A DNA stretch of 64,000 nucleotides, from contig JADZCM010000046.1 in assembly GCA_020851555.1 (NCBI GenBank), positions 1-64,000 of the forward strand, in the 5' to 3' direction. Every line of letters begins with the position of its first letter. The stretch's first letter is position 1. This document shows positions 9,622-18,810 of this stretch, one piece after another. The position numbers were made by a program, and so were the translations under genes. The DNA is from Bryobacterales bacterium. GTDB taxonomy: Bacteria; Acidobacteriota; Terriglobia; Bryobacterales; Bryobacteraceae. Below the pieces are notes generated by a model that was not told the DNA's origin, ran no database searches, and saw only the letters and a program-made list of their open reading frames with translations.

Positions 9622-11664
9622 ATGGATCGACTCGCACGAGGGGTGATTTTCCTGTGTCTGATGGGGCTTGTGGCCGCTCCTACGCCCGGGGCCGACGCGC
9701 CGGCCCAGGTTCCGGGCCGGGCCGAGGCCTATTACAACTTCTCAATGGGGCACGTGTACGCCGAGTTGGCCGCCCAGTACGGGAACCGGGGCGAGTACCT
9801 CAGCCGGGCGATCGAGCACTTCAAGGCGGCGCTGGAGGCCGATCCCACCGCGGCCGTAATCAGCGAGGAACTGGCCGGGCTCTACATCCAGGCCGGCAAA
9901 GTGCGCGATGCGGTCAGTGAACTCGAGGCCCGGCTCAGCCGGAACCCCAACGCCATCGACGCCCGCCGCATCCTGGGGCGTATATACCTCAACATGATTG
10001 GGGACCCGCAGGCCAAGAGGATCAACGAGGAGATGGTCAGGCGGGCCCTGGAGCAGTACCAGAAGATCGTGGAAATCGATCCCAAGGACATCGAGAGCTG
10101 GCTTCTGCTGGGCCGCCTGCACCGGGTCTCGCAGAATTCCGCGGAAGCCGAGAAGGCGTTCAAGCAGGCGCTTGAGCTGGAGCCCTCGAACGAAGACGCC
10201 ATGAGCGAACTGGCGTTGGTCTACGCCAACCTGGGAGACAACCGCCGGGCCCTGGAGATGTGGGAGAAGGCCGCCGCCAGCAAGCCGAGCCGGCGCAACC
10301 TTGTGGCCCTCGCGGGGGCGTATGAGGACCTACGGGACTATGCCAACGCCGTCGCGGTGCTCGAGCGGGCGGTGGAAGCCGAACCGGACAACACGGACCT
10401 CCAGCGGATGCTCGGGCAGAACCTCATGATGGCAGGCAAGCTGGACGAGGCGCTGAGAGTCTTCACGGAGGTAGCCGAGGAGGATCCGAAGGATACGCAG
10501 GCCCTGATGCAGATTTTCAGGATCCATCGCGAGCGGCGCGATCTGGGCAAGGCGCGTGAGGCGCTGGAGCGCGCCAAGGCCGTGGATCCGGAGAGCGTTG
10601 AGATCCGGTACAGCGAGGTCACGCTGCTGGGAGACGAAGGCAAGCGCCAGGAAGCCCTGGCGGCCATGAAGAAGCTGGCCGATTCCAGCGAAAAGCGCTA
10701 CTACAACAGCGGCGAACGCGCCAGCCGTGTGGCCTTGCTTGAACGGCTGGCATTGATGTACCGCGCCAACGAGCAGTATTCGCAGGCGGTGGACACGTTC
10801 CGGAAGATGGCGGAGACGGACGCGGACCTGGCGGGGCGCGCCGCGGCCCAGATCGTCGAGACGTACCGCGCAGCCCGGGATTTCAGCCGTGCGGCGGCGG
10901 AAGCCGACGCTGCTGCAAGCAACTACCCCAATGACCGGATGGTGATCCTGACGCGGGCCACGGTGCTGGCTGACCTGGGTAGGGCCGACGAGGCCCTGGC
11001 GGAAGCCAAGAAGCTCTTCCGGGCCGAAGGCGACAAGGACGCGTGGTTCTCCCTGGCGCAGATTCACGAGAGATCCAAAAACTACTCCGAGATGGGACGG
11101 GCTCTCGACGCCTACGAAAAGCTGGTTTCCGGCGAAGAAGATAGAGCCACGCTTCTGTTCATGCGGGGCGCCATGTACGAGCGCACGAAGCGCTATGACG
11201 AGGCCGAAGCCGAGTTCCGCAAGGCGCTGGCCCTGGACCCGGACAACGCGGCGGTGTTGAACTATCTGGGCTACATGCTGGCCGACCGGGACGTGCGGCT
11301 GGAGGAGGCCCACAAGATGATCAGCCGCGCTCTGGAACTGGACCCTGACAACGGCGCCTATCTGGACAGCATGGGCTGGGTCTATTTCCGGATGGGGCAA
11401 TTGGCGGAGGCTGAAACCTATCTCCGCCGCGCTCTGGAGGAAGTTCCGCACGACGCCACCGTGCGGGAGCACCTCGGAGATGTGCTCGCCCGGCGGGGCG
11501 ACTTGAAGGGGGCGGTTGCCGAATGGCAGCGGTCCATCCAGGAATGGGAGTCCAGCGCGCCGGCCGAAAAGGACGCTGCGGAAATCGCCAAGATCAACGG
11601 GAAGCTGGAAAGCGCTAAGGTTCGCCTGGCTCAGGAAGCCTCGAGCGTGGGCCGGAAGCCGTAG
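9622..11664 (+). CDS. Large secreted TPR-repeat protein
   Basis: This 680-residue protein has a signal peptide (hydrophobic GVIFLCLMGLVAAPTPGADA). It is then built almost wholly of TPR-like 34-residue units from about residue 35 to 640, for example AIEHFKAALEADPTAAVISE, LLLGRLHRVSQNSAEAEKAF, AEAEFRKALALDPDNAAVLN and AETYLRRALEEVPHDATVRE. No catalytic domain is visible. It is likely an exported or periplasmic interaction scaffold. A TATACT box lies at 9554-9559, about 60 bases upstream of the ATG, with no good -35. Confidence 0.8.
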   Translation: MDRLARGVIFLCLMGLVAAPTPGADAPAQVPGRAEAYYNFSMGHVYAELAAQYGNRGEYLSRAIEHFKAALEADPTAAVISEELAGLYIQAGKVRDAVSELEARLSRNPNAIDARRILGRIYLNMIGDPQAKRINEEMVRRALEQYQKIVEIDPKDIESWLLLGRLHRVSQNSAEAEKAFKQALELEPSNEDAMSELALVYANLGDNRRALEMWEKAAASKPSRRNLVALAGAYEDLRDYANAVAVLERAVEAEPDNTDLQRMLGQNLMMAGKLDEALRVFTEVAEEDPKDTQALMQIFRIHRERRDLGKAREALERAKAVDPESVEIRYSEVTLLGDEGKRQEALAAMKKLADSSEKRYYNSGERASRVALLERLALMYRANEQYSQAVDTFRKMAETDADLAGRAAAQIVETYRAARDFSRAAAEADAAASNYPNDRMVILTRATVLADLGRADEALAEAKKLFRAEGDKDAWFSLAQIHERSKNYSEMGRALDAYEKLVSGEEDRATLLFMRGAMYERTKRYDEAEAEFRKALALDPDNAAVLNYLGYMLADRDVRLEEAHKMISRALELDPDNGAYLDSMGWVYFRMGQLAEAETYLRRALEEVPHDATVREHLGDVLARRGDLKGAVAEWQRSIQEWESSAPAEKDAAEIAKINGKLESAKVRLAQEASSVGRKP

Positions 11665-11797
11665 TCCCGGCAGGCCCCCGCCGCCGATTCACGCTTTGCC
11701 TCCAGCCCGTACAGTGGTTGCCAGTCCCACTTATCGCGTGCGTGCAGTCCGGGGCTTGTGCGAAGAGGGCTGCTATATACTCGTGGTGGAGGCATAG

Positions 11798-12898
11798 ATG
11801 ATCGATTCCGTTTCGCGAAGGTCCTTTCTTTCGACGACGACCGCCGCTTCCACCGCCGCGGCGGCGGCCGGCCGCGAGCCAGTCGTCGTGCCCACGCTTC
11901 AGATGAGCGCTCTTCAGGCGGCCTCTGACCCGCTGGTCGTCGTGACACGCTACCAGTTCACGCCCGAGGAGGTCAAGCAGATCCAGGCGGCCGCGCCCCG
12001 CGCCAAGGTCGATATCCGCATATGCCAGACGGCGGAGGAGTGGACGAAGCAACTCCCCAATGCGGAGGTGGTCTACGGAGGCCTCAGCGCCAAGGACTTG
12101 CCGCTGGCTTCAAAGGTGAAGTGGGTTCAGGCCGGGGGCGCGGGCGTCGAAGGAATGGACCCGGCGTTCCGCGACAGCAACATCGTCATGACCAACTACG
12201 CGCGCACCTTCGCGTACGGGATCTCGGAGACCGCCATGGGGCTGCTGCTGTGCCTGACGCGCGGCATCAGCAAGTACTACATCCCGCAGTTCTACAAGCG
12301 GACCATGAAGCCGGTCGGAACGGTGAAGTCGGATCATCATACGGAACTGGGCGGGCGGCTGATGGGCCTGGCCGGATTCGGCGGCATTGGGAGCATGACC
12401 GCCCGCCGCGCCCACTTCGGCTTTGACATGCGGATTGTGGCCACCGACGCCAGGCCGCTCCCCAAGCCCGAGTGGGTGGAGGAACTGCGCGAGCCGGGCT
12501 GGTTCATGGAGATGGTGCCCCAGGTGGACGTGCTGGTGGCAGCGGCCCCGCATACACCGCAGACCGACCGGATGTTCAACGAGAAGGTCTTCCGCTCCAT
12601 GAAGAAGACCGCCTACTTCCTGGCGCTGTCCCGCGGCAATCTCTACGACGACAAGGCGCTGGTGCGGGCGCTTCAGGAGGGCTGGATCGCCGGAGCCGGG
12701 CTGGATGTCACGCCGGTTGAGCCGCCTCCCTCCGACCACCCCATCTTTGACTGCCCGAACGTGGTGATGAGCGCCCACACCTCCGGCTGGAGCCCGGACC
12801 GCCAGGTCCGGTTGATCGCCGTGTTCGCGGACAATGTCCGCCGCTATACCGAAGGGCTGCCCCTGGTCAACGTCGTGGACAAGAAGGCCGGCTACTGA
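11798..12898 (+). CDS. Tat-exported D-2-hydroxyacid dehydrogenase family protein
   Basis: This is a 366-residue NAD(P)-dependent dehydrogenase of the D-isomer 2-hydroxyacid family. A twin-arginine leader (SRRSFLSTTTAAS) is followed by an Ala-rich stretch. The dinucleotide-binding region is LAGFGGIGSMTARRA (GxGxxG). The catalytic triad positions are recognisable: Arg in LALSRGNL, Glu in DVTPVEPP and His in MSAHTSGWSP. A cofactor-binding enzyme with a Tat signal fits folding before export. The start ATG 11798 has GGAGG seven bases upstream and a TATACT box at 11776-11781. The physiological substrate is unknown. Confidence 0.83.
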   Translation: MIDSVSRRSFLSTTTAASTAAAAAGREPVVVPTLQMSALQAASDPLVVVTRYQFTPEEVKQIQAAAPRAKVDIRICQTAEEWTKQLPNAEVVYGGLSAKDLPLASKVKWVQAGGAGVEGMDPAFRDSNIVMTNYARTFAYGISETAMGLLLCLTRGISKYYIPQFYKRTMKPVGTVKSDHHTELGGRLMGLAGFGGIGSMTARRAHFGFDMRIVATDARPLPKPEWVEELREPGWFMEMVPQVDVLVAAAPHTPQTDRMFNEKVFRSMKKTAYFLALSRGNLYDDKALVRALQEGWIAGAGLDVTPVEPPPSDHPIFDCPNVVMSAHTSGWSPDRQVRLIAVFADNVRRYTEGLPLVNVVDKKAGY

Positions 12899-12939
12899 CC
12901 CGGCGCCGGCGGGCGGCGAACCGCCGGACGGGCGCCGGG
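12899..12939. terminator. Hairpin between convergent genes
   Basis: Perfect 9-base arms CCCGGCGCC (12899-12907) and GGCGCCGGG (12931-12939) enclose a second inner GC-rich pairing. The element sits between the stop of the dehydrogenase and the stop of the TonB-dependent receptor, so it may serve both directions. No T-run is present. Confidence 0.4.
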
Positions 12940-12958
12940 CCAATATGCAGTGCCGCGG

Positions 12959-15900
12959 TCAGAAGCTGTACTTCAACGCGAACTGGAGTTGCCGCATCGT
13001 CTTGGCGCTGGTGACGATGCCGAACGTCGCCTTGGTCCGGGGATCGTTCGGCGGCGTATTCCAGTTCGGATGATTGGGCGCGTTGAACGCCTCGAAGCGG
13101 AAGTTCAGCGAGTGGCCCTCCCGGATTCGGATGATCCTTGCCAGGGAGGCATCGAAGTTGCGCTGGCCCGGAGTGAACAGCGTGTTCCGGCCCTGGTTTC
13201 CGACGGACCAACCCAGGTCCGGGTTCGAGAAATCGAAGGCATCGGCGTTCCAGTAGTTGTTTGAAGTGCGGTTCTGTGGAATCGGACTCACGCCCGTGAC
13301 GAACGGCACGTTCATGAGCGTCCCGAGGCCGGCGGTGTCGCCCAGGCTCGAGCCCTGTATGGCAGTGCCGTAGGCCAGCGTGAGAATCCCGCCGACCTGC
13401 CACCCGCCGATGATGTGGCTCATGACACCCTCATTGACGTAGCGCTGGCCGGGGCCGACCGGCAAGTCGTATACGTAGGAAGAGACGAACCGGTGAGGCA
13501 TATGGAACTGCGAGGGGCCGTACATGGACCTGAGGTTATAGCTGTTCCACGGCCACAGGGTGTCGCCGCTGTTGGTGCGGGTCCCGCTCCCCAGGTCAAG
13601 CGCCTTCGAATAGGTGTAGGCAACCGTGTAGGCCAGCCCTTTCAGCGGCCGCTGCGTGATCTTCACATTGCCGGCATGGTAGTTGGAGTTGCCGGCCGGA
13701 TCGATTTCCTGAATCGGGCCGTAGGCCGGCCAGGGCCTGCGCTGCGCGGTGGTGCGCGTGTCGGTGGGCCCGCTCTTCAGGATGGCCTGGTTGTATACCA
13801 CGAAACGCTGCAAGTGGTGACCCTGGTTTCCCAGGTAGCCCAGCTCGAGCACCACGTTGCGCGTGAGTTCGCGCTGGATGTTCAGAAGGTACTGCCCGAC
13901 GTATCCCGTGCGATTGGTCTGCATGTTGGCCTGAAACTGAGGCGCCACCGAGCAGACCCCCGTGTAGCCGGGACACTGCGGGCTCATGGCCGCGACGGCC
14001 CATGGGTCGCGCATGCGGACCGTTCTCTGATTGGCGGGGACGACGGTTCCGTCCTTTCCGCCCATGTTGCGGGCCATGTCGAAGACAACGTTGCCGACAT
14101 CGGTGACGTAGTATATGCCGAAGCCCGCCCGGACGCTCCAGTATTGTCCCGGGTGCCAGGCGAGGCCGATACGGGGGCCCCAATTGCGGTTGTCGGGGTT
14201 GAGGAGGGCTCTGCCCATGAACTGGTCTCCGCGTTGCACCAACTGTCCCTGCGAGTACCGGAAGAAGAACCCGTCATAAAACTCGCCGCTGCCCGGCCGG
14301 GTAAAGATCGGCGCCGGCGTGGACACCAGCGACTTGCCGTCCACGCTGGCTCCTCTGCCGAACACCTGGGCGTTGATCATGGCGTCATACTTGTCCACCC
14401 AGGGGCGTGTGTTCTCGTAACGCAGCCCGAGGTTGAGGGTCAGCCGGGACGTAATCTTCCAGTCGTCCTGGATGTAGCCCGCGGCGTAGGTGGAGCGCAT
14501 CATGCCGTTGGCCTCGGACAGAACGCGGTAATACTGCGCGGGCAACCCCACCAGGAAATCCGCGAACCCGTAACCGGTGCCGGTCATGTTGGTCGGGATG
14601 GCGGTGGATTGTCCGTCGAAGATGAACTCGCCGAGTTCCTTCTGGTTGCCCCGCTGGTTGTAGCGCACCCGGCGGATTTCGCCTCCCACCTTGAGGGAAT
14701 GCCGGCTCTTCAGAATGGAGAGACTGTCCAGAACCTGGAACGTGTTGTTCCTGGTGATCCAGGGAGTGGCCCCGGCGCCCGGACCGGTGACACTGTGGGA
14801 AATGCCAATGGCGGGGAGACCGTAGGACAGCGGGCCAAAGGAGTAAAGACCCTTGATCCCCAAGGTCGACTGTATGTCCTCCTTGTTGGCGAAGTAGCCC
14901 ACGTAGTCGTTCTGGAACCGGTTCCAGGCGAACCGCGCATCATTCACCATGGAGGTGGTGAGCATGCGCGTGTTCGACAAGACCGCCTGACGGACCCTGG
15001 TCGAGACCTGTCCGCCGCTGAAGTAGAACGTGCCGCCGGAGTCCTGCTGATCGTCGCCCCAACTGTACCGGCCGAACCAGCTTGACTTCTGGTTCTCTAT
15101 CCAATCGATGCGCTGATTGAACTGCGTCGAATCCGTAATCGACCTGCTGTTTCGGATGAAGTTCTCCTTCAGGATGTCCGGGTACGTCGGGTCGGGATAG
15201 TACTTCATGAGGTTAATGGCCGCCGAATCGATCTGCGAGGCGGGGATCTTGTTCCCGGGGAAAGGGTCGGCCGTTCCTCCGCCGCCCGCATAGAAGACGC
15301 GGGTGGCGGGATCGTACATCTTCGGGAAGCCCAGATTCGTGGCGCTGAAATCGCCCGAACGCATCGCGGGCGTGGGGATGTTGGCCTTCATCTGTGTCGT
15401 GGTGCGATCGCGCTGCGCCTCGAAGTTCGACATGAAGAAGAGCCGGTCCCGCCCGCTGAACACCTTCGGGATGCTCACGGGTCCGCCCAGGGTGAAACCG
15501 TAGTTGTTGCGGCGGAACGGATTCTTCGCCCCGCTTAACCGCCACTGCTTCGCGTCCAGTTTGTCATTGCGAAGGAACTCGAAAACCGAGCCGTGGTAAA
15601 CGTTCGTTCCCGGGAGCGTGTTCACGTTGATCTGGGACGCCCCCCGGCCGAACTCGGCCGAATACACGCCGGTTTGCACCTTGAATTCCTGGACGTAATC
15701 CACCGAGGGGTGGATGACGTAGGAATTGAAGTTAGGGTCGGTGTTCTCGGCGCCGTCCAGCGTGTAGTGGTTGTATTCCAGGCGCTGCCCCGCGATCGAA
15801 ATCGCCGTGTTGGATCGAACGCCTCCTTGCAGCCCGCCGCTCCCGCCGGCTGCCATCTCCCCGACCGCGTTGGAATCCAGCGTGACGAGCTTCAGGTAAT

Positions 15901-16369
15901 CCCTGCCGTTCAGGGGCAGGTTGGCGATCTGCGTGGCGCCCAGGACGTTGCCCAAGGCTACCGAGTCGGTGTTGAGCAAAGGCGCGCCGCCGGTGACCTC
16001 AATGGACTGCGAGATGGAGCCGACTTCGAGGGTGAAATCGATGCGCGACACCGTGCCGATCTGCACCCCTACGCCGCTTCGCGTCATGAGCTTGAAACCC
16101 GACTTCTCGGCGCGGACGGCGTAATTGCCCGGAACCAGGTAAGGCACAACGTAGTCGCCGGTCTCCGTGCTGGTTGCCCGCCGAGTCTGCTGCGTCTCGG
16201 CGTTCAGAACCTCCACGGTCGCCCCGACAATCACGGAGCCGGTGGCGTCCCGGATCATGCCCCTGATTTCACCGAACTGCTGCGCGGCCACCGGCAAAGA
16301 ACCGGCGGCAAGTATCACCAACGAAAGTAACACCGCGAGACGAATCCCGCGAGCACCTGGCGCTTTCAT
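12959..16369 (-). CDS. Oar-like TonB-dependent outer membrane receptor with carboxypeptidase-regulatory domain
   Basis: This 1136-residue outer membrane protein starts at ATG 16369, chosen over ATG 16411 because a signal peptide (hydrophobic LAVLLSLVILAAGSLPVAAQ) and a purine-rich SD (GGAGAGAGG) follow from it. Residues about 35-115 are a carboxypeptidase-regulatory-like beta-sandwich (GEIRGMIRDATGSVIVGATV). A plug-like region follows (GNVLGATQIANLPLNGRDYL), then a long beta-barrel. The last residue is Phe (LQFALKYSF), the usual outer-membrane insertion signal. Such receptors are numerous in soil acidobacteria and probably bind large polymeric or glycan ligands. It is downstream of a good sigma70-like promoter. 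Confidence 0.9.
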   Translation of the reverse strand: MKAPGARGIRLAVLLSLVILAAGSLPVAAQQFGEIRGMIRDATGSVIVGATVEVLNAETQQTRRATSTETGDYVVPYLVPGNYAVRAEKSGFKLMTRSGVGVQIGTVSRIDFTLEVGSISQSIEVTGGAPLLNTDSVALGNVLGATQIANLPLNGRDYLKLVTLDSNAVGEMAAGGSGGLQGGVRSNTAISIAGQRLEYNHYTLDGAENTDPNFNSYVIHPSVDYVQEFKVQTGVYSAEFGRGASQINVNTLPGTNVYHGSVFEFLRNDKLDAKQWRLSGAKNPFRRNNYGFTLGGPVSIPKVFSGRDRLFFMSNFEAQRDRTTTQMKANIPTPAMRSGDFSATNLGFPKMYDPATRVFYAGGGGTADPFPGNKIPASQIDSAAINLMKYYPDPTYPDILKENFIRNSRSITDSTQFNQRIDWIENQKSSWFGRYSWGDDQQDSGGTFYFSGGQVSTRVRQAVLSNTRMLTTSMVNDARFAWNRFQNDYVGYFANKEDIQSTLGIKGLYSFGPLSYGLPAIGISHSVTGPGAGATPWITRNNTFQVLDSLSILKSRHSLKVGGEIRRVRYNQRGNQKELGEFIFDGQSTAIPTNMTGTGYGFADFLVGLPAQYYRVLSEANGMMRSTYAAGYIQDDWKITSRLTLNLGLRYENTRPWVDKYDAMINAQVFGRGASVDGKSLVSTPAPIFTRPGSGEFYDGFFFRYSQGQLVQRGDQFMGRALLNPDNRNWGPRIGLAWHPGQYWSVRAGFGIYYVTDVGNVVFDMARNMGGKDGTVVPANQRTVRMRDPWAVAAMSPQCPGYTGVCSVAPQFQANMQTNRTGYVGQYLLNIQRELTRNVVLELGYLGNQGHHLQRFVVYNQAILKSGPTDTRTTAQRRPWPAYGPIQEIDPAGNSNYHAGNVKITQRPLKGLAYTVAYTYSKALDLGSGTRTNSGDTLWPWNSYNLRSMYGPSQFHMPHRFVSSYVYDLPVGPGQRYVNEGVMSHIIGGWQVGGILTLAYGTAIQGSSLGDTAGLGTLMNVPFVTGVSPIPQNRTSNNYWNADAFDFSNPDLGWSVGNQGRNTLFTPGQRNFDASLARIIRIREGHSLNFRFEAFNAPNHPNWNTPPNDPRTKATFGIVTSAKTMRQLQFALKYSF

Positions 16370-16487
16370 GACGTTAATCCTCTCTCCTGCACACACCAAA
16401 TTAAGTTTCATTTAGCGACGTCTGCCCTTCGCTTACAATGCCTTCACTCACCTGTCGGCTGGGCAGGCGTGACCTCTAGTCGTGGAA

Positions 16488-16516
16488 AGTCTACCTCTGG
16501 AGGGGAACATTGTCAA
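16488..16516 (-). promoter_or_regulatory. sigma70-like promoter of the TonB-dependent receptor
   Basis: On the minus strand a consensus TTGACA (16516-16511) is followed after 17 bases by TAGACT (16493-16488; four of six -10 positions). This would give a leader of roughly 110 bases to the ATG at 16369. Confidence 0.6.
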
Positions 16517-16656
16517 GGCGGTTCCATGGCTTCAGCATTCCCTTACATACTATGTGCTCTTAATGATCAACTTGACGCCGTGCACAAACCCGGTACGCCC
16601 TTTGGCCGGCCCGCGGGAGTCCGAGGGGCGCCGTGCGATCTCCGCCTGAAACACGG

Positions 16657-16692
16657 CCCGGCGCGCGAAAAGAAGACAGAAGGCGCGCCGGG
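16657..16692 (-). terminator. Strong hairpin after the carboxylesterase gene
   Basis: Perfect 10-base arms CCCGGCGCGC (16657-16666) and GCGCGCCGGG (16683-16692) with a purine-rich 16-base loop lie 22 bases beyond the esterase stop. On the minus strand no T-run follows, so termination may be partial or Rho-assisted. Confidence 0.45.
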
Positions 16693-16714
16693 TTTCCGCG
16701 GCCGCGGCCGGCGT

Positions 16715-18409
16715 CTATGCCGGCGGCGGCAAGGCCTTTCTGGCCTCCCTGTCCGGGTCGTTCTTCACCTCGCAGGTATCGTCGAGGAGCATGGTCTCGC
16801 CGTTGGCGGCAGTGTACCTGGGCCACTTCGGAAGTCCGCCTCCGTTCGGGTCGCCGGTCTTCATGAATTGCAGCAACGCGCCGGCCATCTTGGCGGCAAG
16901 CGCTCTCGGCCTTGGGCCTCCGCCCGTGTGGGACAGCATCAGGTCCGTGTTGTAGTACCAGAAGCAGATGTCCACGCAATGAAACGCGCGCATGCGGTTG
17001 TCGAACAGAGGAGGCTGCCAGGCGAACCAATCGACGAACACCGGCGCGGGCTGCCTGGACTTCACATCCGCCAGCGCCACCACGCTCTGCCGGTTGCTGC
17101 TGACCAGCGACCAGATTTCAACGGGTTTCTTGCCCGGAAAGGCCTTGACATAGGAGTCAACCACTTCCTGCGCCTTGTCTCCAAAGCCCGCACCGAAACC
17201 GGCCCGCTCCTTTACCCGTTCCACCACCTGCTCCAGCGTGACCGATTCGAGCGAGGAATCGGCCCAACTGGGAGACTGCTCGTTCTGCACGGAGCTGATG
17301 ATCATCGGCACATCGGCCGCCGCCGGCGCGGCCTCCGGGTCATAGGGATGCTGCGGCAGAATCGTTCCGTCCACGACCGGGCTGAATCCGCGCGTCAACC
17401 CGCCTCCGGGCCCGGCTTCCTTGGCCATGGCCTGCTGCGCCCTGGTGGCGATAGCGTAGAAGTCCTTCCAAGGCATGGCCTGGAGTTTCTCCAACTGGTT
17501 CGGCCGCAAGCCCGCCTCCTTCAGCACCGCGGCGCCCAACTTCTCGGAATAGGCCTTATCGCCCGCCCGGCGGGACGCCCCGCTGAGCACCACGGCCTTG
17601 TGGAACAGCCCCTTGGCTGAAGGCATGGCCGTGAGGATGCAGACCTTGGCGCCGCCGCCCGACTGGCCCATGATGGTCACGTTGCCGGGATCGCCGCCGA
17701 AGTTGGCGATGTTGTCGCGAACCCATTCCAGAGCCGCCACAATGTCCAGCATGCCCACGTTGCCGGAGGCGGCGAACTTCTCTCCTCCGACGCCCGCGAG
17801 ATTGCAGTAGCCCAGGGGTCCCAGCCGGTGATTGATGGAGCAGAAAACCACGTCTCCCAGCCGGGCGAAGTTCTCGCCATTGTACCCGTCGTGTTCGATC
17901 CCGTTGCCGTTGGTGAACCCGCCGCCGTGGATCCAGAACATGACGGGCCGCTTCTTGCCGTCGTTGATCGCGGGCGTAAAGACGTTGATGCGCAGGCAGT
18001 CCTCGCTTACGTCGTCATAGTTCCAGTGATCCCGGAATGAAGCGAACTTGTTGGCGTACCGGTTCTCCATGTTCTGGGGAGCGGTGTCGCCCCACCAGAG
18101 CGCCGGGTAGACATCGGTCCAGGGCTTGGGCTTCTGCGGCGGCATGAAGCGGTTTGCTCCGGACGTGTCCGCGCCGTAAGGCATGCCGAGGAAGTAGTTA
18201 ATACCCCGCAGCACGTAACCCCTCACCTTCCCGTATTGAGTGCTGGCTACCGCGATGTTGTCGCCGACAAGCAGAACCTGCTCATCCCTGCCCGCCCCGG
18301 CTTGTTGGGGGCCTCGAGAACATCCGGTGGACATCGCCGCCACACCCACGGCAGCGCCGGCTGAACTCGTCCCGATTGTCTGTATGAACTGGCGTCTGTT
18401 TGATGTCAT
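16715..18409 (-). CDS. Tat-exported type B carboxylesterase (alpha/beta hydrolase)
   Basis: This is a 564-residue carboxylesterase-family protein. I start it at ATG 18409 (MTSNRRQFIQTIGTSS), which gives a twin-arginine signal followed by a lipobox-like MSTGCS; the upstream extension to 18481 is not signal-like. The family signature EDCLRINVFTP, the oxyanion-hole HGGGF and the nucleophile elbow GQSGGGAK (Ser in GxSxG) are all visible. It likely hydrolyses esters outside the cytoplasm, perhaps as a lipoprotein. A TATACT -10-like box lies on the minus strand at 18478-18473. Confidence 0.88.
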   Translation of the reverse strand: MTSNRRQFIQTIGTSSAGAAVGVAAMSTGCSRGPQQAGAGRDEQVLLVGDNIAVASTQYGKVRGYVLRGINYFLGMPYGADTSGANRFMPPQKPKPWTDVYPALWWGDTAPQNMENRYANKFASFRDHWNYDDVSEDCLRINVFTPAINDGKKRPVMFWIHGGGFTNGNGIEHDGYNGENFARLGDVVFCSINHRLGPLGYCNLAGVGGEKFAASGNVGMLDIVAALEWVRDNIANFGGDPGNVTIMGQSGGGAKVCILTAMPSAKGLFHKAVVLSGASRRAGDKAYSEKLGAAVLKEAGLRPNQLEKLQAMPWKDFYAIATRAQQAMAKEAGPGGGLTRGFSPVVDGTILPQHPYDPEAAPAAADVPMIISSVQNEQSPSWADSSLESVTLEQVVERVKERAGFGAGFGDKAQEVVDSYVKAFPGKKPVEIWSLVSSNRQSVVALADVKSRQPAPVFVDWFAWQPPLFDNRMRAFHCVDICFWYYNTDLMLSHTGGGPRPRALAAKMAGALLQFMKTGDPNGGGLPKWPRYTAANGETMLLDDTCEVKNDPDREARKALPPPA

Positions 18410-18810
18410 GGTCTTGATCCCTTCGTGGGCTGCAAAGCCCAACTTCCGTTCTGTGCTTCCCGAATCGCCAACAGTATACATCCGCGAGCAAGCGGGGCAG
18501 CCTCGCGCCGGACACGGTTTCGAAGTCCGGGCAGGACGCCGGCGCCAAGATAGCCAGGCGTCACGGCCCCGCGGCTATCTGTCTGAAGGTCTGGCGCGCG
18601 ATCTTCGATTTCATCGATGGCCTGATCGCGAACGACGACCAGGTCATGTCCTGTTTCTATTCGTATTGGAAGGGTCTGCCCTGGCCCGGCCAGACGCCCA
18701 TCCCCGGATTGTGACCCTGGTGTGCCGCCGCCGGCCGGCGCGCTCCCCCCACCGGCCGTCAACTCCGATGCCCGCGTGGGGAAGGAGCACGAAGAGCCCG
18801 CCTGGGTTTT
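18410..18810. other. Non-coding stretch between two esterase genes
   Basis: This 401-base gap contains the likely promoter of the carboxylesterase and a protein-like open frame on the plus strand (next entry). The rest shows nothing recognisable. Confidence 0.5.
18511..18714 (+). pseudogene. Possible gene remnant with coding-like composition
   Basis: The plus frame from about 18511 to the TGA at 18712-18714 encodes a peptide with unusually protein-like composition, including VWRAIFDFIDGLIANDDQ and SCFYSYWKGLPWPGQTPIPG. Its third codon positions are almost all G/C, as in the surrounding genes. It has no suitable start codon and the frame runs open upstream without looking like a protein. I therefore read it as the 3' remnant of a decayed gene. 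I do not recognise the family, and chance cannot be excluded at this GC content. Confidence 0.3.

Larger units (their letters stand above)
16370..16714. other. Non-coding stretch between the receptor and the carboxylesterase
   Basis: These 345 bases hold the receptor promoter and its leader (below) and a hairpin just after the esterase stop. I see no convincing gene in either strand. Confidence 0.6.

Noticed and set aside
13415-15085. 556-residue open frame on the plus strand
   Set aside because: Antisense to the TonB-dependent receptor, whose frame shows clear domains and a C-terminal Phe.
18406-18762. 118-residue minus-strand open frame between the esterases
   Set aside because: It has no recognisable domain and overlaps the esterase start; the opposite frame looks more protein-like.
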